Below are positions 15,521 through 25,006 of a stretch of DNA of 40,099 bases, piece after piece; position 1 is the stretch's first letter, and each line of letters starts with the position of its first letter. Origin of the DNA: an uncultured Eubacteriales bacterium (GTDB lineage Bacteria; Bacillota; Clostridia; Christensenellales; Aristaeellaceae); assembly GCA_902760595.1 (NCBI GenBank), contig CACWHI010000030.1, forward strand, positions 1 through 40,099, written 5' to 3'. A program made the translations under genes and the position numbers. The notes under the pieces were generated by a model. The model searched no databases and was not told the origin of the DNA. It was given only the letters and a program-made list of their open reading frames with translations.

Positions 15521-16598
15521 TCTGCTTCTCCAATGAGCCCAGATCCCTTATGACCGACTGGGCCCGATGGCTCCAGAGGTTTTGTGTTAACAGTTTCTGA
15601 CTTATTCTTCTGCAATATTCACTATAGCAATCATTTTCCAAGATCTTCTGAATACCATCAGCAAAATCCGATGGAGACGCGTGAACCACAAGGCCTATAT
15701 CTACCTGCTCAATAAATCCAGCTAATGCTTCTACATTCACCGAAACGATCGGGAGACCATAACTCATATACTCAAATGTTTTTACGGGAATCACGTACTT
15801 ATTGTACTGATTATCTGCCCGCTGGCTTACGAGTCCTATTTGCGCTCTGCCGTAGAGTGCGGCAAGTTCGTCGCCACTGGTATGATGTACCTCCAGCCAT
15901 TCTGCCTGTTTTGCAGGATGATCCAACCTGTCCCATTCATCCTTTCTGCAGACCAGTATGAGCTTATAACGATTATCCCGTTTGGCAAGCTCCTCAAAGG
16001 TATCCAGCAGCAGCTTCCCATCATAATGGCCCACTATGCCTCCAACATATATACATGTGTAATTAACAGGCTTTGGCACAGAGGGAAGGTGGTTTTCGCC
16101 AGCTGGCGGCAGGCTCCTCATGTCTTTGAAAGAAAACAGTTCCTTGCACTGTTCAGACGGAAAATAAACGATATCACAGTACCTTAAAACCCTGTCTGTT
16201 CTCCATTGCAAAAAATCAAGCAGCTTATCTTTCATTGCTCTGGAAATGCTTCTTCTTCCGGACCGCATCGGAAATTTACGATAAAAATCCCGGTAAAAAT
16301 ATCCTATTTTAATTCCCTGACGATGTAATTGTTTTATCAGTTTCCTGTCACGGTGTTTCATGATAGGATATGTTGGGGATTCAATATAGCAAAATGCCGG
16401 CTTTTCCGTCTTGATTTGGGTCAACAGTTTTTGAATGTCCTTTTTCCGTGAAGGAGCATACTGGTCCCCCGTCAGAGTCAAAACATGAAGGCCCTGTTCC
16501 TTAAAGCCCTTCAGCATCTCCTTGGGACGCAATCTTGATCCTGATGTCGCATTCTCAGAATCAATATATGAGATAAAGATCATGCTATTCTTTCGCAC
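15513..16598 (-). CDS. Glycosyltransferase, GT4-like
   Basis: This is a protein of about 361 residues with a two-domain GT-B layout. The C-terminal half has YTCIYVGGIVGHYDGK, then VKTFEYMSYGLPIVSVN, the usual donor-binding acidic/loop region of GT4 enzymes. The N-terminal half (FISYIDSENATSGSRLRP) resembles acceptor-binding domains. It most likely adds one sugar to the lipid-linked repeat unit in the cytoplasm; donor and linkage are unknown. The start is taken as GTG 16598, which has GAGGAG 7 bases upstream; ATG 16583 is an alternative. The stop overlaps the flippase start by 8 bases. Confidence 0.8.
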   Translation of the reverse strand: MRKNSMIFISYIDSENATSGSRLRPKEMLKGFKEQGLHVLTLTGDQYAPSRKKDIQKLLTQIKTEKPAFCYIESPTYPIMKHRDRKLIKQLHRQGIKIGYFYRDFYRKFPMRSGRRSISRAMKDKLLDFLQWRTDRVLRYCDIVYFPSEQCKELFSFKDMRSLPPAGENHLPSVPKPVNYTCIYVGGIVGHYDGKLLLDTFEELAKRDNRYKLILVCRKDEWDRLDHPAKQAEWLEVHHTSGDELAALYGRAQIGLVSQRADNQYNKYVIPVKTFEYMSYGLPIVSVNVEALAGFIEQVDIGLVVHASPSDFADGIQKILENDCYSEYCRRISQKLLTQNLWSHRAQSVIRDLGSLEKQNG

Positions 16599-16662
16599 GC
16601 ACGTACTCCTCAAATCTTTTATACCAGTATCAGAATGCTTATCTCTTCGGGTAACAGATCAG

Positions 16663-17796
16663 TCACAGATTACCCAAGATATTATTATATGTATTAGTAA
16701 GTTCATTTGCAAGTACTTCATGCGAAAAGGCCTGCATCACATAGCTTTTGATGCTCTCTGAAAGATATTGATTCTTGTTTTCTCTTATGGCAATCATGCT
16801 GTGGATCAGTCCTTCCAGATCATCAGTATTGATCATCATTCCATTGTCCGCTGTAACAAAATCCTCCGGTCCGCCGCATTTTGTGGCGATAACTGGGATG
16901 CCGGCCGCCATGGCTTCAGCGTAAGCCACCCCAAACGTTTCGGATTCGGACGGAAGAACAAAACAATCCGCTTTCTTATAAAGCTCCGCGATTTCCGGTC
17001 TTGTTATTTTCCCCGTAAATGTTATAGCGTCCGTTAACCGGAGCCGCTCACTGGCGCTTTCAAGCTTTTCTTTTTCCGGGCCATCTCCGACAATCACAAG
17101 CTGACTGTCAAGATACTCCTTTCTAACCGCTGCAAACGCATCGACCAGCAGGTCAATTCGTTTCGAACTGACCAGGTTTGATACCGAGATATAGACAAAG
17201 CCTTGATGCCTTTCCGGATGGATCTGACAGAATAAAGCCAGATCGATCGTGTTGTGGATGACAACGCTTTCTGCGCCGATATGTCTTTCAATGCTCCTCT
17301 TTAACGCGCTACTGACAGAAATCACCTGCGATGCATTTGTGTACGCAACGTACGCTTCCTTCCTGAGGACACTGCTGACCGCGGGTTGATTCAAAACACT
17401 TGAATGCTCGGTTACGACCAGCGGGATATGCGTTTTTTTCGAAAGCGGTACCGTACAATAAGCTATATCAAAAAAATGCGCGTGAATAATGTCCGGCTTT
17501 GTCGCCTTGGCAAATGCTTTATGATAAAGATATGACACCGCTTTTTTTCTGATCAGGTGTCTCAGCTTTCTCGGAATCGCCCCAACAGGAAGCGACAGAT
17601 GAAATACTTTGATCCCATCACGATCTTCTGCTCTCATTCCGAAAGATCTTTTATGTCTGAGAGATCTCAGATCCACTGAAAAAAAGCACACTTCATGTCC
17701 GTACTCCGCCAATGCCCTGGCCTGATCCATTTCGAACACACCGAACATGGGATCCTCTTTTAACGGCATTCCCCTGGAGACAATCAATACTTTCAT
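16663..17796 (-). CDS. Glycosyltransferase family 4
   Basis: The 377-residue GT-B enzyme has KVLIVSRGMPLKEDPMFGVF at the N-terminus, the domain-linking YISVSNLVSSKRIDLLVDAF segment, LVIVGDGPEKEKLES, and the GT4 E-x7-E motif in SESETFGVAYAEAMAAG followed by IPVIATKCGGPEDFV. These retaining transferases use nucleotide sugars. Its AT-rich composition matches the neighbouring transferases rather than the flanking genome. The specific sugar cannot be assigned. The ribosome site before ATG 17796 is weak. Confidence 0.9.
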   Translation of the reverse strand: MKVLIVSRGMPLKEDPMFGVFEMDQARALAEYGHEVCFFSVDLRSLRHKRSFGMRAEDRDGIKVFHLSLPVGAIPRKLRHLIRKKAVSYLYHKAFAKATKPDIIHAHFFDIAYCTVPLSKKTHIPLVVTEHSSVLNQPAVSSVLRKEAYVAYTNASQVISVSSALKRSIERHIGAESVVIHNTIDLALFCQIHPERHQGFVYISVSNLVSSKRIDLLVDAFAAVRKEYLDSQLVIVGDGPEKEKLESASERLRLTDAITFTGKITRPEIAELYKKADCFVLPSESETFGVAYAEAMAAGIPVIATKCGGPEDFVTADNGMMINTDDLEGLIHSMIAIRENKNQYLSESIKSYVMQAFSHEVLANELTNTYNNILGNL

Positions 17797-17853
17797 ACCC
17801 GGATCTTTCTGCTGTTGAACATTACTTAAAGCCCCTCATGCACAGCTGAAAAC

Positions 17854-18936
17854 TCACGCATCTTTCATGCTCTGATATAAATGCAGCAGCTTTTTCTCTT
17901 CGCCGCTCCAAGAACAATGGCTGATAACATAGTTTCTTCCGTTGATGCCCATTTTTTGGGCCTTTTCCCTGTCACTCAGTAAACTAACTATAGCTTTACG
18001 TATTTCAGGTACGTTCGCGGGATCAACGCAAATGCCCGCTCCACTTTCATCAGCGGTGGTTCTCCATCCCGGAAAATCCGAGCATATGAACGGGATGCCG
18101 GCCGCCATGTACTCATACATTTTTATCGGCTGGGAATAGTAATAATTTTCAATCGGTTTAAGGATACATAATCCGGCGACCGCGCGGCTGTACAAATCGT
18201 TTACTCCTGCACGGTCCAACTTTCCGACATACTTTACCTTGTCTCCGATCTGGGCTTTTTCATGTTCTCCCGCAATAATGAGCGTTCCGTCGACCTGCTC
18301 CATGGCCTCAATCATGATCTTTTCGCCACGAAGCTCGTTGATCCCTCCGGCATAGCAGACCATAGGAGCCCTGTCCGTAAACGGCGAATCATGGAAGACG
18401 ATATCATCAAGCTTTGGATAATTATTGACCACAGCGATTTTTCCGGCTCTGCCTGTAAACTGCTCCGCGATATGCGAAGTGGCGGTCACTACAGCGTCTA
18501 TCCGCCGAACCACGCGGGTTTCATATTTTCTGTACACCGACGAGACGGTGTTCCTCACCCATCCCGGCAGCCATGGTTTGTCCTTCATTTGGGCCGGAAA
18601 ATCCTCGTGACTGTCAAAGATAACCTTTTTGCCCCTTTTTTTCAGCTTCAATCCATACGGAAGAAGCTCGGGATCGTGAAAGTGATATATATCAGCATCG
18701 ACAGACAGCGCAGCGCGATAGACCTTTTTCGCGCTTTCCAGCATTCGCTTTATAGGATTCGCAGGAGTTGATCCGATCCCTATAATATGGACGCCATCCT
18801 TATCATACGTCTCTCCTCTTTCCACCAAATATACCTGATACCCGGCTTTTGCCAGAGAAACGCACTCTTTATGAAATATCCGGATATCCTCAGGTGAATG
18901 GTTGCTCGTCATATGGCATACTTTTAAACACTGCAT
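17854..18936 (-). CDS. Glycosyltransferase, GT4-like
   Basis: The 360-residue protein has an N-terminal CHMTSNHSPEDIRIFHKEC motif common in polysaccharide-cluster GT4 transferases, IYHFHDPELLPYGLKLK and VIFDSHEDFP in the acceptor half, and YEYMAAGIPFICSDFPGW in the donor half. It likely transfers one residue of the repeat unit. The start lies one base after the stop of the next upstream transferase, indicating cotranscription. Confidence 0.87.
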   Translation of the reverse strand: MQCLKVCHMTSNHSPEDIRIFHKECVSLAKAGYQVYLVERGETYDKDGVHIIGIGSTPANPIKRMLESAKKVYRAALSVDADIYHFHDPELLPYGLKLKKRGKKVIFDSHEDFPAQMKDKPWLPGWVRNTVSSVYRKYETRVVRRIDAVVTATSHIAEQFTGRAGKIAVVNNYPKLDDIVFHDSPFTDRAPMVCYAGGINELRGEKIMIEAMEQVDGTLIIAGEHEKAQIGDKVKYVGKLDRAGVNDLYSRAVAGLCILKPIENYYYSQPIKMYEYMAAGIPFICSDFPGWRTTADESGAGICVDPANVPEIRKAIVSLLSDREKAQKMGINGRNYVISHCSWSGEEKKLLHLYQSMKDA

Positions 18937-18937
18937 T

Positions 18938-20194
18938 TTATCTCTCCACTTTTATGACTTCGTGTAACAGCCTGTCGGTGAGGATATGAAAATCATACTT
19001 TTCCGCCGTTTTTCTGGCACAAGCGCAGTACTCATCATAATCCGCTTCAGGGAGTTCAGCAAAATACCTAATGGCTTTCGCGATATCAACAGCCGTTGCC
19101 GCTTCCAATTCCATTCCTGCGCCATTGGCTTCTATAAACGAAAATCCCGGTTTGATAGAAAACAATACCGGTCTCCCGGCAGCAAGATAGTCAAACAGCT
19201 TATTCTGTGAAACTCCATATTTATACAGATAACTGTCTTTTAACGTAGCAAGATTTAAATAAGAGCGGCTCACGACTGATGGAATGTATTTTTTATCAAC
19301 ATAACCTTTAAGAATTATGTTCTTCAACTGTCTCTTTTCAATTTCCCGGTTCAGTTCTTCAGTGCAGTTTCCCGTCCCCCAGATCAGAAGCTTTATGTTC
19401 TGGCACTCCTTCAGGCATTCCGCTGCTTCAATCAGAATACCCAGCCCATAATCCTTTCTGACAGAGCCGGTAAATGAAACGCACCTTAAACCCGTCTGAT
19501 CAAGATCCGGGTCAGGATAACAAAAGGTGTCTCTTTGTTGATCAAACATTGCAATATCAATACCGTTATTGATGTGATGAACATTTTGTAAATCGACAGG
19601 GCCTCCCTGAGCTTTATCCCATTTCTTATCCTGAATGTATTTTGCTCCCCCTTCCATAGTAAAAATCAGCTCGTCCGCCTTGGTATACACGCGTTTCTCC
19701 CAGCCGAACAGGATTCTTCCCGGTATGCTCTGATAAGTGATCTTATTATCCTTTACAAGAAACTCCGGAAAAAGGTCCCGGACTTCACATATGCATTTCA
19801 CACCATATTTTCTCGCCAACTCCAGTCCTGCATTCAGCGCCAAAGGCTGAAGCGATGAAGCATATATGATATCCGGTTTCCCGTGTTCCTTCTCATAGTG
19901 CCTGGCGGCGTATTTAACATTCCAGTAATATGAAATGAGGTTGATATATCTCTTTACACCGTTCTTATCATAAGGCGTCGTACGGACATAGACAAACGGC
20001 ACGATTTCGTCATCATACTCTTCGAACCGTTTTCCATTCGTGTCAAAAACCGCGCCGCTGTTATGCACACGGTTCGCAGAAAACACAGCGACTTCATGTC
20101 CCAGTTCCATTAAACATTTTCCAAGGTTATAATGTCTGGTCAGCGAGCCGTAAGCAGGTGTGCTGTTATAATGATTCAATATCCAAATCTTCAT
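18938..20194 (-). CDS. Glycosyltransferase, WbuB-like GT4
   Basis: This is a protein of about 418 residues beginning MKIWILNHYNSTPAYGSLTR, the characteristic opening of WbuB-type transferases. CEVRDLFPEFLVK lies in the first domain and NKLFDYLAAGRPVLFSI in the nucleotide-sugar domain. WbuB-type enzymes often transfer an N-acetylated amino sugar, but that specificity is not proven here. A GTG at 20206 overlaps the ATP-grasp stop (TAGTG) and is an alternative start; ATG 20194 fits the family N-terminus better. Confidence 0.88.
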   Translation of the reverse strand: MKIWILNHYNSTPAYGSLTRHYNLGKCLMELGHEVAVFSANRVHNSGAVFDTNGKRFEEYDDEIVPFVYVRTTPYDKNGVKRYINLISYYWNVKYAARHYEKEHGKPDIIYASSLQPLALNAGLELARKYGVKCICEVRDLFPEFLVKDNKITYQSIPGRILFGWEKRVYTKADELIFTMEGGAKYIQDKKWDKAQGGPVDLQNVHHINNGIDIAMFDQQRDTFCYPDPDLDQTGLRCVSFTGSVRKDYGLGILIEAAECLKECQNIKLLIWGTGNCTEELNREIEKRQLKNIILKGYVDKKYIPSVVSRSYLNLATLKDSYLYKYGVSQNKLFDYLAAGRPVLFSIKPGFSFIEANGAGMELEAATAVDIAKAIRYFAELPEADYDEYCACARKTAEKYDFHILTDRLLHEVIKVER

Positions 20195-20205
20195 ACGCTC
20201 ATTCA

Positions 20206-21351
20206 CTACCCTTTTCGTTTCTGTAATTCCTTTTTTAGTTTCAGTAATGACCCAATGGAAAAAGCCAGAAAAGGTTTCGGGTCATCCCAGGAAAAAACCT
20301 GCTCATGTGTATTCTTCATGCTGAACCACGACGGTTTTGCACGGAACCGGTCTTTTGATTTCAGAAACCAAAGAAAATCCGTATATAGGCAACGAAGACG
20401 GATACCTTCCGAATAATCACTATACGCTGTTATTTCCTCGCCTTTTGCTGCCTGCAACATCTCCAGGGCAAGGTTGATTCCCGATAGCAGCACAATTTTC
20501 CCGCTTCCCGAAATTCGCGGATTGATTTCCATTATTTTCGCCACCCGATCTCTCGGGTCACGAATCAGATCGATATCCGCGCACCCCTGCCACTTCATGG
20601 TTTTCAGCAGCCTGCTGCAGTCGTTAACAATCGTTTCGTCCTTCACAGATGTATTGAGCGTGCTGGAGCCACCATGAACAGGGAACCACCTGTTTTTTTC
20701 AAAAACCATCGCGGATTTTACGTTACTGTTTTCGTCCATAAATATTGAACATTCATACTGCAAATCAGTTTGCGGAATATATTCCTGAAAGACCAGGTGC
20801 TCAATATTTACATCACCCGCAAGGCACTTTTCAAGTTCCTGAAAGGATTCCACCTTGTGAAATCCTATGGCGCCATAACTAGACCTCGGCTTGATGACCA
20901 AGGGAAAGGAAAGATTGAGCTTTAAAACATCCTCCTTTGTTTTACAATCGAAATATGTTTTCGGACACGGAATGCCATTCTCCATACAAATCCGCATGGT
21001 GTGCAGCTTATCATACGCGAGATAAAACGTATCCTTGTTTACCACAGCCGTTTTGCAGTATTTTTCTATCAGCTCTTTGTTCAGCGAGATTTGTTCAGCG
21101 CTCGTGTCCGAAAACGCGACAGCAAGCGTATATCCGTTTTTTGATACTTCGTTGTATAAACACTTTATGCGCAGATCGGGACGTTCCTGGATTGATTTGT
21201 CGATAAGGACTTTATCAACATATCTGGACTGAGAGCATACGTCAAATTTCGAGGAGCAGACAGCTGTAACAAAGCATCCCAATTCATGAAACGCTTTTGC
21301 CAAGGCCAGGCTCTGGCGCGCATGCCCGTCAGCTAACAAGACTTTATCCAT
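20206..21351 (-). CDS. ATP-grasp ligase in polysaccharide cluster
   Basis: The 381-residue protein has an N-terminal Rossmann-like preATP-grasp domain (KVLLADGHARQSLALAKAF) and an ATP-grasp core: FPLVIKPRSSYGAIGFHKV as the nucleotide-binding loop, LVFQEYIPQTDLQYECSIF, and the magnesium-binding end IMEINPRISGSG. Such enzymes join a carboxylate to an amine or thiol through an acyl-phosphate. Related carbamoyl-phosphate-synthase-like proteins occur in surface-polysaccharide clusters, where attachment of an amino acid to a sugar is one proposed role. In this cluster the uronic acid carboxylates or a de-acetylated amine could be the acceptor, which is inference. It overlaps the deacetylase gene by 8 bases, suggesting coordinated action. 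Confidence 0.85.
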   Translation of the reverse strand: MDKVLLADGHARQSLALAKAFHELGCFVTAVCSSKFDVCSQSRYVDKVLIDKSIQERPDLRIKCLYNEVSKNGYTLAVAFSDTSAEQISLNKELIEKYCKTAVVNKDTFYLAYDKLHTMRICMENGIPCPKTYFDCKTKEDVLKLNLSFPLVIKPRSSYGAIGFHKVESFQELEKCLAGDVNIEHLVFQEYIPQTDLQYECSIFMDENSNVKSAMVFEKNRWFPVHGGSSTLNTSVKDETIVNDCSRLLKTMKWQGCADIDLIRDPRDRVAKIMEINPRISGSGKIVLLSGINLALEMLQAAKGEEITAYSDYSEGIRLRCLYTDFLWFLKSKDRFRAKPSWFSMKNTHEQVFSWDDPKPFLAFSIGSLLKLKKELQKRKG

Positions 21352-22186
21352 TGGATAGATCCATCTTTCTTAATTGTTCAAAAGTCACAAACTCGTATCC
21401 CTCGTCCTCAAGCATCCTGATCACTTTCATAAACTTTCTCGCCATCGTTTTTCTTCCAATATGAGTTCGTAGATATCTTCCAAAGCCTATCCCCTTAACT
21501 CTCGGGATTGGTTTGGCTGATAAATCAATTGGATGTATATACATGACATAAGGCTTCCCTGTTTCCAAATACTTCTTTGTCATCCATTTCATAAACATCC
21601 AGGGAAGCATTCGTATATAACCACCGCCCAAAAGCAAGTTTAAGCCGGCAATGCTCTGCGTTGAAACTTCGAATTCTGTGAATCCATTGTCTTTATAGAT
21701 TGTTGGAAATACTTCAGTAAAGCCCTTCAAATGAACCTGACCATATTTAGCGGATCGCTGCGGTTTGATCATACTCGAATCATACTGAAACAGCTCTTTT
21801 ACAGCTGCAAAGCGCTCATCATCAATACCGAAGGAAGGCGCACGATATCCCGATACCGCATGGCCGAGAATGCTTTCCAGAATCTGTCGGCCATGCTGAA
21901 GCTGTTCTTTATAATCACGGGTAGATATATCCACCGGTCTGATATGTTGCCAGTTATGAAACGCAATATCATGACCGTTTAAGTCCATTACTTTAAGTTT
22001 GTCAGACAGTTTTCCCGCGATTTCCCCCACAACAAAGAAACTCCCTTTGATATTTTTTCGATCCATGATGTTAAGCGCAACATCAAGTCCATCAAGCAGA
22101 GTCACTGATTTTTCAACATCGTCACGCGGGAAGTAGGTATGATACCAATCCTCTACATCCATTGTTATAACGGCGTACTTTTTCAT
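21344..22186 (-). CDS. NodB-type polysaccharide deacetylase
   Basis: The 280-residue protein has the carbohydrate esterase 4 motifs: VITMDVEDWYHTYF with the catalytic and metal-binding Asp pair, GHDIAFHNWQHIRP with the H-x3-H metal ligands, and GYRAPSFGIDDERF. It resembles the deacetylases of exopolysaccharide clusters (DUF3473-like ending). It likely removes N-acetyl groups from a lipid-linked or nascent glycan; no signal peptide is visible, so it probably acts in the cytoplasm or at the inner face. ATG 22186 has GGAG 6-7 bases upstream and is preferred to ATG 22192. Confidence 0.87.
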   Translation of the reverse strand: MKKYAVITMDVEDWYHTYFPRDDVEKSVTLLDGLDVALNIMDRKNIKGSFFVVGEIAGKLSDKLKVMDLNGHDIAFHNWQHIRPVDISTRDYKEQLQHGRQILESILGHAVSGYRAPSFGIDDERFAAVKELFQYDSSMIKPQRSAKYGQVHLKGFTEVFPTIYKDNGFTEFEVSTQSIAGLNLLLGGGYIRMLPWMFMKWMTKKYLETGKPYVMYIHPIDLSAKPIPRVKGIGFGRYLRTHIGRKTMARKFMKVIRMLEDEGYEFVTFEQLRKMDLSNG

Positions 22187-22216
22187 TGTCATCTCCCAAG
22201 CGAATCATTCTCTGCG

Positions 22217-23599
22217 TCAGGTATCCATTGCAATAGTCTGATCCTCCTTAACTCCTTCCGTGCTTTCCGGCAGGAAGAGGATCTTCAGCGTCGCAAAAAG
22301 GATCTTCAGGTCCTCCGCGATGCTGGGGTGGGACAAATACCGCAGGTCCATCAGCAGTTTGTCGTACGGTGTCGAATTATACTTGCCGTATACCTGCGCG
22401 TATCCGGTCAGTCCCGCTTTTGCCTGAAGCCGCAGGGAGAATTCCGGTAGCTCCCGCTCATACTGTTCGGCGATCTCAGGGCGCTCAGGACGAGGGCCGA
22501 TAAAAGACATATCGCCGACAAATATATTCCAGAGCTGCGGCAGCTCATCCAGCCGGCAGGCGCGGATCACACGCCCAACCGGCGTGATCCGGCTGTCATG
22601 CTCGCCGGTCGAGAGGCGGGCCACGCCGTCCTTCTCGGCATCCATGCGCATACTGCGGAACTTGAGTATTTCAAACACCTTGCCGTTTTTCGTGAGGCGC
22701 TTCTGACGGTAGAATACCGTGCCGCCGTCCCGTCTGATCAGCAAAGCCACAATGAGCATGAGGGGGGAGGCGATCACCAGTCCCAGGCCCGAAAACAGGA
22801 TATCGAACGCGCGTTTGATCATGACGAACTCAGGCGACGGATTATAACGCCGGACAAGAAGCATGGGCAGGTGGAACAAATGGATCGGCCGGGCTCCACT
22901 CATGATCATATCTCCGACCCTGGGGATCACGTATGCCCGGATATCCTTTGCCACACATTGCTTGATGATGATATTGCGCTGATGGCTGTGAATGCCGCAC
23001 AGGAAGACGGCCTCGGCATCCTCAATGGTCGTCATATCGGAAATGACCTCGTCAATGGGTAAGATCGCTTTGATCCTGAACCGTTTTTCCAGTCCATAAT
23101 CATCAAACAGCGACTCGACGCCCTGCCGCTTATCCCATACGACGATCGTATTGAGCGGCGGGCTGAGCTTAAAGTACAGCCAGTGCGCCGCTGAGGACCA
23201 CGCGACAGAGATCAGCAGCTGCGCGGCAAACACGGCCACCATGGGCCACACGCGCACATAGCCTTTCCCCAGCAGGACATAGACCATATACATGATCGCG
23301 TCGGACAGGCCAAGCGCAAGCATCTGGCTGTAGACCAGCTCAGAGATATGTGAGATCGACACGTGAAGCGCGTTGTATACCCTGCTGAATATGGTATACA
23401 GCACCGCAAAAAGGAATATGATGAACAGCCTGCCACGCCAGAAATACAGCTCCCGCGTCTGGGTCGAGTAATACAGATCCCATCCGACCATAGAAGGAAT
23501 CGTCATCAGCGCGATATTCGTCAGGCGAACGCCGCGCATCAGGAATCGGTGCCGCCGGTTGTATTTTGTTTTTTCGATGATATCCATTTCGTTACGCAT
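22217..23599 (-). CDS. Polyprenyl-phosphate sugar-1-phosphate transferase (WcaJ/PglC-like)
   Basis: The 460-residue protein has about four or five N-terminal membrane helices, a central nucleotide-binding-like domain (residues about 150-240), and a C-terminal bacterial sugar transferase domain: KRAFDILFSGLGLVIASPLM, GGTVFYRQKRLTKNGK, FEILKFRSMRMDAE, and DELPQLWNIFVGDMSFIGPR. It starts repeat-unit synthesis by moving a sugar-1-phosphate from a UDP-sugar onto undecaprenyl phosphate. The sugar could be glucose, galactose or an N-acetylated sugar. AAAGGA is 7 bases before the ATG. As the first biosynthetic step it sits near the promoter, right after the two LCP genes. Confidence 0.92.
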   Translation of the reverse strand: MRNEMDIIEKTKYNRRHRFLMRGVRLTNIALMTIPSMVGWDLYYSTQTRELYFWRGRLFIIFLFAVLYTIFSRVYNALHVSISHISELVYSQMLALGLSDAIMYMVYVLLGKGYVRVWPMVAVFAAQLLISVAWSSAAHWLYFKLSPPLNTIVVWDKRQGVESLFDDYGLEKRFRIKAILPIDEVISDMTTIEDAEAVFLCGIHSHQRNIIIKQCVAKDIRAYVIPRVGDMIMSGARPIHLFHLPMLLVRRYNPSPEFVMIKRAFDILFSGLGLVIASPLMLIVALLIRRDGGTVFYRQKRLTKNGKVFEILKFRSMRMDAEKDGVARLSTGEHDSRITPVGRVIRACRLDELPQLWNIFVGDMSFIGPRPERPEIAEQYERELPEFSLRLQAKAGLTGYAQVYGKYNSTPYDKLLMDLRYLSHPSIAEDLKILFATLKILFLPESTEGVKEDQTIAMDT

Positions 23600-23638
23600 A
23601 TCGTCGTCCTTTTTCCAGCCGATTCCCCTTGCGTGTCA

Positions 23639-24946
23639 TCAGCGCCAGTCGACCTGATAATACTCATTGATATCCGGATCCAGATAGAACTTGTCGTCTT
23701 CCGTGATCTCATAATTCAGCTTCTGCGGATAACCGCAGGCGTTCTTCAGTGCGGTGATCTTCTGTTTCAGGGTGCTCTTCCGTTTTTCCACCTTGTTGAT
23801 ATCTTCGCTCTTTCGTTTATCATCCACATCGGAAAGCGCCTGGATGGCGTTCTCTTTGGCTTTTTCGACCTCGGCCAGTTCCGAGCCGTCAAAGCCGTTT
23901 TCCTTCGCCCAGGCGACCAGCCGGTCGGCGACGCGCACAGCCTTCACGGTTTCAAAGCCGTATTTGTACAGGTAGTTGACATAGACATGAGAGATGAGCG
24001 TGAGCCGCGGGACATCCACACCGTAGACTGTCCGGATCGTCTCCTGCCGCTTCTTCTGGTCAATAAAGCTGAAGTTCCAGTAGCGCATGGCAAACGCCAG
24101 TTCGCCGTCCATGACATAATTGTCCATCCTGCCGCCCGAAAGCTCCTCCGCAAGGGGCAACATATCCACGATATCGGCCACGCTCAGATCGGAGTAGAAC
24201 AGGCTGCCGAAATTTTCAACGATGACATCAAGGATATCGTAAACATAATCCAGATTCCCCGTGACCTTTTCAAACAGCGCCGTCAATACCTGCCGCTGGC
24301 GCTCGGTACGGCCATAGTCGTTGCTGTCCTGATTCGCGCTCTTTCTCAATCTCGCGTAATCGGTTACGCCCTGACCATCCAGGTGTTGAAATCCTTTTTC
24401 ATACTTTATACTTTTTCCAACGTGGAATCCGGTCAGCACATCAATATCCAGGCCGTCTATCGCATCGATGATATGCGTGACTAATTCCGGTGTAATTAAT
24501 ACATAATGATCAGGGCGGATCCCGCCCATCAGCCAGGCGATAGTATCCGACGTTCGCTGCAACCCTTGTTCCACCGAATCACTGCAGTTGAACGCGGCAT
24601 TCAGTTTATAGATTCCATTGACACCGGGCACATAAGTCAGCGTGTCTCGCGGAAAGGATATCAGGCTGATTCTTTTGTCCGTGCGGTCCAGCGAAACCAT
24701 GATAATGGAATCCGTATGGCAGTTATGAATATCCGCTTTCCCTGTGCCGCCCGTTTTAATTCCATAGTCAACACCCAGTAACAGGATATTCATGTATTCA
24801 TGCTGCAATGTTGGAGCCTCGGGCACAGTCGGAGGGTTCAGTATATATGCTGTCGGCTGGTTTAAAGCGCTTTCACAAAAGGCTGTTGCCAGATTAACGA
24901 GTACAACCCCCAGAAGCATGATTGCGCATAACTTTTTTATTCTCAT
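23639..24946 (-). CDS. LCP-family (LytR-CpsA-Psr) wall-polymer ligase, copy 1
   Basis: The 435-residue protein has an N-terminal hydrophobic segment (residues 5-22) and an external LCP domain: MNILLLGVDYG, NCHTDSIIMVSLD, ISLISFPRDTLTYVPG, INAIDGLDIDV-like (IDAIDGLDIDVLTG), and DYARLRKSANQDSNDYGRTERQRQ, which supplies the arginines that grip the lipid pyrophosphate. LCP enzymes move polymers from undecaprenyl diphosphate to peptidoglycan outside the cell. A charged helical C-terminal region (about 365-415) follows. It is a clear paralog of the next upstream gene, with the same length and the same YQ-DW C-terminus. Confidence 0.92.
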   Translation of the reverse strand: MRIKKLCAIMLLGVVLVNLATAFCESALNQPTAYILNPPTVPEAPTLQHEYMNILLLGVDYGIKTGGTGKADIHNCHTDSIIMVSLDRTDKRISLISFPRDTLTYVPGVNGIYKLNAAFNCSDSVEQGLQRTSDTIAWLMGGIRPDHYVLITPELVTHIIDAIDGLDIDVLTGFHVGKSIKYEKGFQHLDGQGVTDYARLRKSANQDSNDYGRTERQRQVLTALFEKVTGNLDYVYDILDVIVENFGSLFYSDLSVADIVDMLPLAEELSGGRMDNYVMDGELAFAMRYWNFSFIDQKKRQETIRTVYGVDVPRLTLISHVYVNYLYKYGFETVKAVRVADRLVAWAKENGFDGSELAEVEKAKENAIQALSDVDDKRKSEDINKVEKRKSTLKQKITALKNACGYPQKLNYEITEDDKFYLDPDINEYYQVDWR

Positions 24947-25006
24947 GAGTCATCACCCCCAAACTATACAAATAGCCTTGCGCAGAAAGCATATCGATTC
25001 ACGCGC

